A stretch of 22,546 nucleotides of DNA, taken from assembly GCA_050012355.1 (NCBI GenBank), contig JBEKHI010000095.1:1-22546 (forward strand), read 5' to 3'. Shown here piece by piece: positions 12,832 to 20,086 of this stretch. Both the position numbers and the translations under genes were made by a program. The DNA is from JBEKHI01 sp050012355 (GTDB taxonomy: Bacteria > Actinomycetota > Actinomycetes > Streptosporangiales > Streptosporangiaceae). The notes beneath the pieces are model-generated. The model worked only from the letters and a program-made list of their open reading frames with translations. It searched no databases and was not told the origin of the DNA. How positions within the stretch are numbered: the first letter of the stretch is position 1; the number at the start of each line of letters is the position of its first letter.

Positions 12832-14031
12832 ATGACGGCTCAGGGTGGGGCGCCGCCGGCGAAGATGAGCATGCGGAAGATGTTCCGGCAGTCGTTCCAT
12901 ACGATGAGCCGGGCCGAGCGGCTGCGGGTGCTGGGGATGTACGGGTCGATCCTGGTGCTGCACGCGCTCGGGTTCGCGGTGTTCGTCGCGTACGTGCTGC
13001 CCGCGCACTACAAGTTCTTCGGGATCGGGCTGAGCATCACCGCCTACACCCTGGGACTGCGGCACGCGTTCGACGCCGACCACATCTCGGCGATCGACAA
13101 CACCACGCGCAAGGTGATGAACGAGCGGCACGGCACCGACAAGCCGCGGCCGTTCTCGTTCGGGTACTTCTTCTCCCTCGGCCACTCCACGATCGTGATC
13201 GCGATCGGCGTCGGGCTCATCATCGCTGAGAAGACGGTGCTGCCGGCGGTGACGCACTCCAACTCCTCGCTGGAATCCTTCGGCGGTACCTTCGGCACCA
13301 TCGTGTCGGCGGCGTTCCTGTTCCTGATCGGGCTGCTCAACGTGGTGATCCTGGCCGGGATCCTCAAGGTGTTCAAGTCGATGCGGCGCGGCGAGTATGA
13401 CGAGGCGGAGCTGGAGCGGCAGCTGGAGAACCGCGGGTTCTTCTACCGGTTCTTCGGCCGCTGGATGAAGGTCATCAACAAGGAATGGCAGATGTACCCG
13501 GTCGGGGTGGTCTTCGGCATGGGCTTCGACACCGCGACTGAGGTCGCGCTGCTGACCACCACCGCGCTGCTGGCCTCCCAGCACATCCCGTGGCAGGCCA
13601 TCATCGCCTTGCCGATCCTGTTTACCGCCGGGATGACCCTGATGGACACCACCGACGGCGTGTTCATGAACCTGGCCTACGGGTGGGCGTTCTTCAACCC
13701 GGTCCGCAAGGTCTACTACAACCTGGCCATCACAGGCCTGTCGGTAGCCATCTGCTTCTTCATCGGCGCCATCGAGACCCTCAGCCTGATCCCGCAGGAT
13801 TTCCCGCACGACTTCAGCCAGACCAGCGGGTTCTGGGGCTTCATGTACAACTTCGACATCAACAAGGCCGGGTTCGTCATCGTCGGCATGTTCATCGTCA
13901 CCTGGGCGGGCGCGATGGCGATCTGGCGGTTCGGCCGCATCGAGGAAAAGTGGAGCGCCCGGCTGCAGGGTGCGGGCGGCGCGGAGAGCCCGCTGTCGCC
14001 GCCGTGGGCCGGGGCCGAAACATCCGAATGA
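12832..14031 (+). CDS. Nickel/cobalt permease, NiCoT (HoxN/NixA) family
   Basis: A 399-residue secondary transporter with eight or so membrane segments that imports Ni2+ and/or Co2+. The signature of the second helix is RHAFDADHI (residues 77-85), followed by AIDNTTRK. Other family motifs are FSLGHSTIVI, GMGFDTATEVALL and AGMTLMDTTDG. Length and motifs are normal. ATG 12832 follows GAGGGAGG with a nine-base spacer; the in-frame GTG at 12823 sits directly on that site and is unlikely. A Nur box overlaps the promoter. It converges with a truncated Fur-family gene. Substrate preference cannot be read with certainty, but the Nur box argues for nickel. Confidence 0.93.
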   Translation: MTAQGGAPPAKMSMRKMFRQSFHTMSRAERLRVLGMYGSILVLHALGFAVFVAYVLPAHYKFFGIGLSITAYTLGLRHAFDADHISAIDNTTRKVMNERHGTDKPRPFSFGYFFSLGHSTIVIAIGVGLIIAEKTVLPAVTHSNSSLESFGGTFGTIVSAAFLFLIGLLNVVILAGILKVFKSMRRGEYDEAELERQLENRGFFYRFFGRWMKVINKEWQMYPVGVVFGMGFDTATEVALLTTTALLASQHIPWQAIIALPILFTAGMTLMDTTDGVFMNLAYGWAFFNPVRKVYYNLAITGLSVAICFFIGAIETLSLIPQDFPHDFSQTSGFWGFMYNFDINKAGFVIVGMFIVTWAGAMAIWRFGRIEEKWSARLQGAGGAESPLSPPWAGAETSE

Positions 14032-14058
14032 GCCATCGCCGTGGCCGAGAGGCTGGCC

Positions 14059-14085
14059 GCCCGCTGGCCCGGGAGGTCAGCGGGC
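14059..14085. terminator. Hairpin between the convergent permease and Fur-like genes
   Basis: GCCCGCTG (14059-14066) pairs perfectly with CAGCGGGC (14078-14085) around an 11-base loop. It overlaps the stop codon of the Fur-like gene and follows the permease stop by 28 bases. It is a plausible shared terminator, weaker than the ones at 12239 and 20028. Confidence 0.45.
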
Positions 14086-14394
14086 AGCGGCGAGGCAGTT
14101 CGCGCAGCGGCCGGTGACCGCGAAGCGGTGCGGGTTGATCGCGAACCCGTACTCGGTCCCGGCGGCCCGGATCAGGTCTATGAACAGCGCGTCGGGGACC
14201 TCGGTCATCGTCCCGCACGTCTCGCACAGCAGGTGCCCGTGGGCCGCGCTGGCGAGGTGATAGGTGGCGGCACCGCTGCCGAGGCGGGTGGCTCTCCCGC
14301 CATGGCTGCGGACGAGAGCGAGCACTTCCTCGATGGTCTCGCCGTTCGTGGCGACGGCCGAGCCGACGTTCCCGGCCGGTGCTTCCCTTGCCAT
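14077..14394 (-). CDS. Fur/Nur-family protein lacking the DNA-recognition helix
   Basis: A 105-residue protein. The C-terminal half is a clear Fur dimerisation and metal domain: AATYHLA, HGHLLCETCG, FIDLIRAAGTEYGF, INPHRFAVTGRCANC, with two CxxC pairs for structural zinc and several candidate His ligands. The N-terminal half is too short. After TIEEVLALVRSHGG, which resembles the helix before the recognition helix, it jumps to LGSGAATYHLA. The TVYRTLE-type recognition helix and the preceding VTPQR segment of family members (usually 130-150 residues) are absent. No frameshifted copy of them was found upstream. Next to a Nur-boxed nickel permease it is probably derived from a Nur-type regulator. 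It may be a non-binding remnant, an antagonist, or a degraded gene. ATG 14433 is an alternative start. Confidence 0.65.
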   Translation of the reverse strand: MAREAPAGNVGSAVATNGETIEEVLALVRSHGGRATRLGSGAATYHLASAAHGHLLCETCGTMTEVPDALFIDLIRAAGTEYGFAINPHRFAVTGRCANCLAAAR

Positions 14395-14436
14395 GCCCTC
14401 AGGATACGGCCGCCCGGCGCAGCCGCAAGCCATTCG

Positions 14437-14577
14437 CTATTGCAAATCGGGCAGCCCGTGCATTGCCAGGTAGCACGAGATCGGCACTAGCCGGCCGACG
14501 ACGTTCAGCGCGATGACCAGCGACCCGGCGGCCGCCTGGCAGCGATGCGTTACATGACCGTCACGATCGTGCCGCAC
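14437..14577 (-). other. Possible 46-residue membrane peptide or gene remnant
   Basis: A short minus-strand frame (GTG 14577 to TAG) encodes a single hydrophobic stretch, SLVIALNVVGRLVPISCYLA, then MHGLPDLQ. It reads like the last helix of a membrane protein whose upstream part is missing. I do not recognise the family. It lies at the edge of a region with several broken genes. It could equally be a chance frame in GC-rich DNA. Confidence 0.25.
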
Positions 14578-14609
14578 AATGCTGGAGTTTCAGGTTCCGA
14601 GGGAGACAT

Positions 14610-15355
14610 ATGGAACTCGAACATCCCAGGGCGGCCGCAGATGCTGGCGCTTTGTCAGTCGCGCTGGTCGTACCGCGGCAAGGGCCAGCCGGGGTCATCG
14701 GGCCGTCGTGCGAATTGTCGGCGCGGCTGGCCGCCGAAGAACTGAACGCGGCCGGTGGCGTCCTGGCGCGCGAGATACGGCTGATCGTCGTGGACGGCGG
14801 CGCACCGCCAGCTCAGGTCGCGGCCGAGGTCGACTCTCTGGTATCAGCCGGCCTGGTGGACGCCGTCGCCGGATGGCACATTTCCGCCGTGCGCAGGGCC
14901 CTGGTACCGAGGATCACCGGGCGTGTTCCTTACGTGTACTGCGCCCAGTACGAAGGGGGCGAGCGCGCTCCTGGCGTGTTCATCACCGGCGAGACGCCTC
15001 CTGGGCAACTGCTTCCGGCGATGCGGCTGCTAGCCGCGTCGGCCGGAGTGCGCCGGTGGTGCGTGGTGGGAAATGACTACGTATGGCCCAGGGCGACAGC
15101 GCATGCGGCGCGGGCGTACGCGCGGGCGTGTTCCGGGCGGATCGGCGAGGAAATCTTCGTGCCCCTGGGAACCGGGGACTTCAGCCGTATCGTCCAGCGG
15201 ATCGAACGGTGTGAAGCCGACGCGGTGCTCATGCTGCTCGTCGGCGGCGATGCGGTGAGCTTCAACCGCGCGTTCGCCCGTCACGGGCTGCACGAGCGGC
15301 TCCTGCGGCTGAGCACGCACATGGATGAGAACATACTGCTGGGCAGCGGGGTCCG
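14610..15355 (+). pseudogene. Truncated AmiC/UrtA-type periplasmic-binding-fold protein
   Basis: The first 245 or so residues match the binding-protein family related to AmiC and short-chain amide/urea receptors: VALVVPRQGPAGVIGPSCE, AAEELNAAGGVL, REIRLIVVDGG, VPYVYCAQYEGGE, VGNDYVWPR and LRLSTHMDENILLGSG. Full-length members have about 350-400 residues and two lobes. Here the match stops at about 15355, in the second lobe. The frame stays open to 15956, but only because it reads antisense through the two genes on the other strand. The start is normal: GAGGGAG lies five bases before ATG 14610. It is a 3'-truncated gene at a rearrangement junction and its product is unlikely to bind ligand normally. 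Confidence 0.7.
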
Positions 15356-15599
15356 ATCGCGCCATGTCCTCGGAGACGTATGGGCCGTGCCACTTGCCGT
15401 TGGGGGTCTCGCCGCTGGCCCGCTGCCCGCGCCCGTGATTACAAAAGCGGCACTCCCCACGGTGGAGCACCGCCTTGCGCAAGGTCCAGTTCTCGTAGAC
15501 GTAGAAGGCATCCTGCCCGCCCGGATTGTGCATGCACGCCAGCTCAGGCGCCGGAGCAGCCAACCGGGCGGCCTTCGCCATAGCCGACGCATCAGCCAC
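15356..15599 (-). pseudogene. Small Cys-containing hypothetical protein, C-terminus lost at the junction
   Basis: The minus strand encodes DAFYVYENWTLRKAVLHRGE, then CRFCNHGRG and NGKWHGPYVSEDMA. I recognise the pattern YxYENW...H..xCxxCNxGxG...GxWxGP from a widespread family of small bacterial hypothetical proteins of about 65-75 residues. Family members go on for some 15-25 residues, often with more Cys. Here the sequence instead runs into the antisense of the AmiC-like gene at about 15355. Possible starts are GTG 15599, ATG 15581 and ATG 15533. It is in frame with the preceding kinase relic with no stop between them. The function is unknown. Confidence 0.5.
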
Positions 15600-16796
15600 C
15601 GCGCACGGGATCTCCATGGCGATGGTGGTCAGGTCGCCGGGCGGGCTGACGGCGGCAACACCTCCAGCTGCCGCCAGGAGGCGCTCGACCCCGTGCAATC
15701 CACCAGCCGTGGCTGGAGATGTCCCGTCGTGGGTGACCCCCAGATGCAGCATGTCGTCATCATGCCGCACGTCGATCCAGACCCGCCGGGCTCCGGAGTC
15801 CTTGACCACGTTCGCCAGCACTTCCCTAACCGCGAAGTAGCCGGCCGACTCCACCGGCGCCGGCGGACGCCCGGAAAGCCCGTCATCCACGAAGACGCGC
15901 ACCGGTGTGTCGCGGGCCAGCGCCCGGATCGCACCGGCCAGCGCCCGGTCGGCTAGCACCGCAGGGCGGATGCCGCGCACCACGGTGTCCAGCTCCGCTA
16001 GGACCTTGGCCGACGAATCCAGCAGCGCTCGCGCCGCCGCGGGGTCGGATTCAACGAGCTGCCCGGCGGCCTTCAGCGCCTTGCCCATGACGGCCATCCG
16101 CGGCTGCGCCTCGTCGCGCAGGTCCCGCTCGATCCGCCCGATCTCCGCCGCTTCCGCGTTGACGGTCTGGGCGAGGCTCTACTCCAGGTGCCCGACCCGG
16201 TCGGCCAGCGAGGTGCTCTTCGACGGCGCCAGGAAGACCGCGGCGAGCCTGCCGTACCCGCGCAGGCACGCCGGGGCCACCCACAACCCGCCGGCCAAGA
16301 TCACCGCGCTGATCGCGAGCCGCGCCGCCATGGGCACGGCGACGTACAGCCCCGGCTGCCCGGCGGCCAGCAGGCAGAAGCTGACGATCCCGGTGACGGT
16401 CAGCCCGGCCGGTGCCAGCGCCACCAGGAACCCGCCGCACCCGTTCACCGCCAGCCACAGCAGGTCCCGCCAGGTCGCCGGGCCCGCCAGCAGGCGCTTC
16501 GGCCCGGAATGCGTGGCAAACACCACGAAGCCGGCAAAGAAGGGGAGGACCGCGCATGTGTACAGGCAGAGGGCCACCAGTAGCAGTGCCGGTACGGCCA
16601 GGGCCGCCAGTCCCGCCCCGCGCACAACGGCCAGGCCACGCGCCGCCAGGCCCCTACCGCTCAACGGCGTCCGCCTCCTCGCGAGGCTTCGTACCCACTG
16701 TTCCCCAATCCGAGCGTGCGTCCCGGAACGCGGCACTGTCCATGGTCCTGAAGAATCTGGCTGACACTCGATGCAGGTGCACGAATCGACTCTCAC
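15600..16796 (-). pseudogene. Sensor histidine kinase relic with an in-frame amber codon
   Basis: The first part (down to the TAG at 16181-16179) is a membrane sensor: several hydrophobic helices, GPATWRDLLWLAVNG and a domain ending LADRVGHLE. After TAG the same frame continues with NAEAAEIGRIERDLRDEAQ, which is the dimerisation helix of NarL-type kinases, then VLAELDTVVRGIRP, PVESAGYFAVREVLANV and GLHGVERLLAAAGG up to IPC. The phospho-acceptor reads ERDLRDEAQ, where family members have LHDGAQ, so the His is Arg. The ATP-binding Gly box (DDGxGG) reads THDGTSPAT and is degenerate. A stop codon, a missing catalytic His and a worn ATP site together indicate a dead kinase. No response-regulator gene lies beside it. 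The true start is uncertain; 16796 is the furthest open one. Confidence 0.75.
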
Positions 16797-16834
16797 GAAG
16801 ACGACGAAGATGGAGGCTGGCCCAGCGACTAAAA

Positions 16835-16850
16835 GACCGGATCACCGGTC
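16835..16850. repeat. Small inverted repeat upstream of the AfsR-like gene
   Basis: GACCGG (16835-16840) and CCGGTC (16845-16850) pair perfectly around ATCA, between the kinase relic and the AfsR-like gene. It may be a weak terminator or an operator. Confidence 0.3.
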
Positions 16851-16894
16851 GGATGATTGGAAGTTTCACCGAGCCAACATCATTACGAAAAATT

Positions 16895-16916
16895 CAACAT
16901 TGACCGTAGAATGTTG
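16895..16916 (+). promoter_or_regulatory. Candidate operator dyad in the AfsR-like promoter region
   Basis: CAACATT (16895-16901) and AATGTTG (16910-16916) are perfect seven-base arms with eight bases between. They stand in an AT-richer patch about 75 bases upstream of the AfsR-like start. GGTATA/TATATC at about 16917-16923 directly downstream could be a -10. The dyad would allow autoregulation or control by another factor. Confidence 0.4.
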
Positions 16917-16986
16917 GGTATATCCGACCAGGCCACTGACGCCATCCGGCTCGATGAGATAGGCGTCCGCCTGAGAGGTGGTTGGC

Positions 16987-19900
16987 ATGAGTGCTGGTAC
17001 GGCGCAATTTCGTCTGCTCGGGCCGGTCGAGGTGCTCGCCGACGGTCAAGTCGTTGATATCGGCCCAGCTCGTCAGCGGTGTGTGCTGGCGGTCCTGCTG
17101 ATAGATGCTAACCGGGTCGTGTCAGCGGATCAGCTCATAGAGCGGGTCTGGGGGAATGATCGTCTTCCTCGCCGTCCGCGTAACGCGGTGCAAATGTATG
17201 TGTCGATGCTGCGCCGGGCGCTGACCGAGATCGGGGAACTCACGATCTTGCGGCGGGCGGATGGGTATGTGGCCAGGGTTGATGAGCAGCTAGTGGATAT
17301 GCATGATTTCCGTAAGCTAATCGAGCTAGCCCGTACCACTGCCAGTGACGAAGAAGATGCGGTGGCGCTGTTCGAGCGGGCTTTCGCGCTATGGCGCGGA
17401 GAAGCTTTCGGAATCCTGGATACCCCGTGGCTTAACGATGTCCGGGGTGTCCTGGACAAGGAGCGGCAGGAAGCCGAGCGTGATCTGACGGATGTCCAGC
17501 TGCGGCGCGGCCAGCACGGCACGGTGCTCGCTCGGCTGTCATGGTCGGCTGCTCAACATCCGCTGGATGAGCGCATCGCTGGCCAGGTGATGCTCGCCCT
17601 GTACCGGAGCGGTCGCCAAGCCGACGCGGTCGCGCATTACGAAGGTATCCGGAGGATGCTGGCCGATGAGCTCGGTGCCGACACCAGCTCAGCACTCCGG
17701 CGGTTGCACCAGCAGATTCTGACTGCCGATCCGGCGATCGCCGCCAGCCCGCAGCCGGCGTCTGCCGGGCCGCGCAGACCGGCACCCACGCTAGCCGTAC
17801 GGCATTCGCTGCCGCAAGATTCGGTGGCGTTCACCGGTCGGGCCAGAGAACTGGCCGACATCGCCGCTAAGGCATCAGACGCCGCCGGGGCAGGGGGCGT
17901 GGTGGCGATCCACGCGATCAGCGGGATACCGGGGATAGGAAAGACCGCGTTGGCCGTACATGTCGCTCACCGGCTGCGGGACAGATTCCCTGACCGGCAA
18001 CTATTCATCGATCTGCATGCTCACACCCCTGGCCAGGAACCAGTGTCCGCGAAAGCGGCGCTCGCCGGGCTGCTGTCGGCCATCGGAGTGGACGCCCGCT
18101 ACCTGCCAGAGGATCTGGAGGGGCGAGCCGGGCTGTGGCGAGACCGGGTGGCCGGCCAGCGCGCCCTCCTCGTCTTGGACAACGCCGCCAGTAGCGCTCA
18201 AGTCACCCCGCTGCTCCCTGGGGGCAACACGTGCCTTGTGCTGGTCACCAGCCGCCGGTATCTCGGTGACCTGCCCGGCGCGATCGTTCCGATCCAGTTG
18301 GAGGCTCTATCCGCCGGCGAAGCGGCGGCGATGTTCCGGCAGCTCGCTCCCCGTGCCGCTGACACACCCGCCGCCGGGGTGCAAGAACTCGTGCGGCTGG
18401 CCGGAGGCCTGCCGCTGGCGGTATCCCTGCTGGCCAGGGTTTACGCCAAGCATGCGACCTGGAATCTGTCCGACCTGACCCGCGAGACGCGGGCGGGCAT
18501 GCTCACCATGGCTGCTGAGAAAGACAGCGTCGCCGCCGCGTTCGAGGTGTCCTACCGAACCCTCTCCCCCGGCGAGCGGCAATTCTTCCGCCGCCTCGGC
18601 TCGCACCCAGGCACCACCATCGATACTTACGCCGGCACCGCCATCGGCGGCGTCTCCATGCCGGAGGCAATTGGCTGCCTGGATGCCCTGCACCACGAGG
18701 GCCTGCTGGCCGAGGTCGGCTACCGCCGGTACGGCATGCACGACCTCATCCGGCGCTACGCCCAGGATCTCGCCACCGCCGCCCCCGCCGACCGCGACCA
18801 GGCGCTAGGTCGGCTGCTTGACTATTACCAGGGCGCCGCTACTACAGCCCAGGCTCGCATAGCCCGCCAGTCCCGCCCCAGGAGTAACACCGTCGTCACC
18901 ACCGCACCGACCACGTTCCCCGACCTGTCCGACCGTGAGCGGGCGCTGTCTTGGGAGCGATCCGAGCGCGCCAACCTGATTGCGTGCCTCGATCACGCCA
19001 CGCGTGCCAATGACCATTCCAGGGTCGTCGCATTCACCGCCGCTATTGCTGATCTCCTCCGCCAGGACGGCCCCTGGACCGAATCAGTCAAACGGCACGG
19101 GACCGCTGTGGGCAGCGCGCTGGCACTCGGAGACCGGCTAGGGCTGGCCAACGCCCTGCACGACCTGGGGATCGCGCGGTATCAGACCGGGGATTACCCG
19201 GGCGCCCTTAAAGCACTGGAGGAGGCACTGAGCATTTACCGCGACCTCGGAAACCGCCTGGGTCAGGCCAACGTCCTCAATGACATGGGAGAGGCGCTGC
19301 AGCTCACCGGGGATTACCGGGGTGCGGTCGAGGCGCTGGAGGAGGCACTGGGAATCCACAGTGACCTCGGTAACCGCCTAGGGCTGGCCACTGTCCTCTA
19401 CTACCTCGGCGGCGTGCTGCGGCTGACCGGAGATTACCCTCGTGCAACCGAGGCTCTCGAGCGGGCGCTGGCCGTCAGCCGCGACCTTGACAACCAGGGA
19501 GTCCGGGCTAACACCTTCACGCAGATCGGGATCGTGAGGCGTCAGACCGGGGATTACCCGGGTGCGGTCGAGGCATTGGAGGAGGCACTGGGCATTTACC
19601 GCGACCTCGGAAACCGCCTGGGTCAAGGTAACGCCCTCACCCACCTTGGAGCCGTGCGATGCCGGACAGGGGATCACCCTGAGGCGGCTGAAGCCATCGA
19701 GGAGGCAATGATCATCTGTCGCGAGCTCGGTGACCGGGGCGGGGAAGCCGAAGGGCTCAACGAGGCGGGTGCACTCTACCGCGCCTGTGACGAGCTGGAC
19801 CGGGCCGTGACCTGCCATCAGCAGGCGCTTGACCTAGCCCTCGCGATCGACAGTCCCTGGGATGAGGCCTGCGCGTTGGCTGGCCTCGGCCGCTGCGCCC

Positions 19901-20031
19901 TGGCCGCTGGCCGCATCGCCGATGCGGGGGCATACCTGGAACAGGCACAGCGGATCTTCCAGCGGACCGGCGCGGCCGAGGCAATCGGCATCAAAGCCGA
20001 GCTCCACGCCCTCACCGGTGACACGGGGTGA
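16987..20031 (+). CDS. AfsR/SARP-type transcriptional regulator with NB-ARC ATPase and TPR domains
   Basis: A 1014-residue cytoplasmic regulator. Residues 1 to about 100 are an OmpR-type winged helix (FRLLGPVEVL, DIGPARQRCVLAVLL, NAVQMYVSMLRRAL). About 100-245 is the bacterial transcriptional activation domain (DMHDFRKLI, HPLDERIAGQVMLALYRSGR). An NB-ARC ATPase follows, with P-loop GIPGIGKTAL (K319), Walker B ALLVLDNA and GLPLAVSLLA. Residues 718-997 are seven TPR units of exactly 40 residues each. AfsR-type proteins activate secondary-metabolite or differentiation genes, with the ATPase/TPR half acting as a switch. No biosynthetic genes are in view. ATG 16987 is preferred over GTG 16978 because GAGAGG lies eight bases upstream of it. 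It ends inside a perfect hairpin. Confidence 0.93.
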   Translation: MSAGTAQFRLLGPVEVLADGQVVDIGPARQRCVLAVLLIDANRVVSADQLIERVWGNDRLPRRPRNAVQMYVSMLRRALTEIGELTILRRADGYVARVDEQLVDMHDFRKLIELARTTASDEEDAVALFERAFALWRGEAFGILDTPWLNDVRGVLDKERQEAERDLTDVQLRRGQHGTVLARLSWSAAQHPLDERIAGQVMLALYRSGRQADAVAHYEGIRRMLADELGADTSSALRRLHQQILTADPAIAASPQPASAGPRRPAPTLAVRHSLPQDSVAFTGRARELADIAAKASDAAGAGGVVAIHAISGIPGIGKTALAVHVAHRLRDRFPDRQLFIDLHAHTPGQEPVSAKAALAGLLSAIGVDARYLPEDLEGRAGLWRDRVAGQRALLVLDNAASSAQVTPLLPGGNTCLVLVTSRRYLGDLPGAIVPIQLEALSAGEAAAMFRQLAPRAADTPAAGVQELVRLAGGLPLAVSLLARVYAKHATWNLSDLTRETRAGMLTMAAEKDSVAAAFEVSYRTLSPGERQFFRRLGSHPGTTIDTYAGTAIGGVSMPEAIGCLDALHHEGLLAEVGYRRYGMHDLIRRYAQDLATAAPADRDQALGRLLDYYQGAATTAQARIARQSRPRSNTVVTTAPTTFPDLSDRERALSWERSERANLIACLDHATRANDHSRVVAFTAAIADLLRQDGPWTESVKRHGTAVGSALALGDRLGLANALHDLGIARYQTGDYPGALKALEEALSIYRDLGNRLGQANVLNDMGEALQLTGDYRGAVEALEEALGIHSDLGNRLGLATVLYYLGGVLRLTGDYPRATEALERALAVSRDLDNQGVRANTFTQIGIVRRQTGDYPGAVEALEEALGIYRDLGNRLGQGNALTHLGAVRCRTGDHPEAAEAIEEAMIICRELGDRGGEAEGLNEAGALYRACDELDRAVTCHQQALDLALAIDSPWDEACALAGLGRCALAAGRIADAGAYLEQAQRIFQRTGAAEAIGIKAELHALTGDTG
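19138..19977 (+). repeat. Seven tandem 120-base repeats coding for TPR units
   Basis: Units start at 19138, 19258, 19378, 19498, 19618, 19738 and 19858. Each encodes 40 residues of the form LGxANxLxxLG...TGDYxGAxEALEEALxIxRDLGNR. Units 1 and 4 share long identical DNA stretches, including the 3' end through the junction with the next unit, and lie exactly 360 bases apart. This suggests a recent duplication of three units. The last two units are more divergent. Confidence 0.9.
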
Positions 20032-20076
20032 TCGCGGACACTAACCCCCGCAGGACCCGTTAGTGTCCGCGATCAC
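20028..20076. terminator. Perfect 18-bp bidirectional terminator
   Basis: GTGATCGCGGACACTAAC (20028-20045) is exactly complementary to 20059-20076, with a 13-base loop. The TGA stop of the AfsR-like gene is inside the left arm, and the convergent nuclease gene ends at 20087. It therefore serves both strands. There is no U-tract. Confidence 0.85.
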
Positions 20077-20086
20077 GGATATCAGC

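Noticed and set aside
12778..13809. A 343-codon minus-strand frame
   Set aside because: It is antisense to the NiCoT permease. The product is rich in His, Asp, Glu and Gln in the way antisense reading of membrane helices gives, and has no recognisable fold.
15356..15956. The 3' part of the AmiC-like open frame as a real C-terminal domain
   Set aside because: From about 15355 the frame is antisense to the small Cys-containing gene and the kinase relic, which have recognisable protein patterns. The plus-strand product there has none.
14400..16800. Insertion sequence or transposon as the cause of the broken genes
   Set aside because: I found no transposase pattern, terminal inverted repeats or target duplications in the stretch. 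Simple deletion or recombination is enough.
19138..19977. A CRISPR-like or satellite repeat array
   Set aside because: The repeats are in frame, 120 bases long without spacers, and encode TPR units of the AfsR-like protein.
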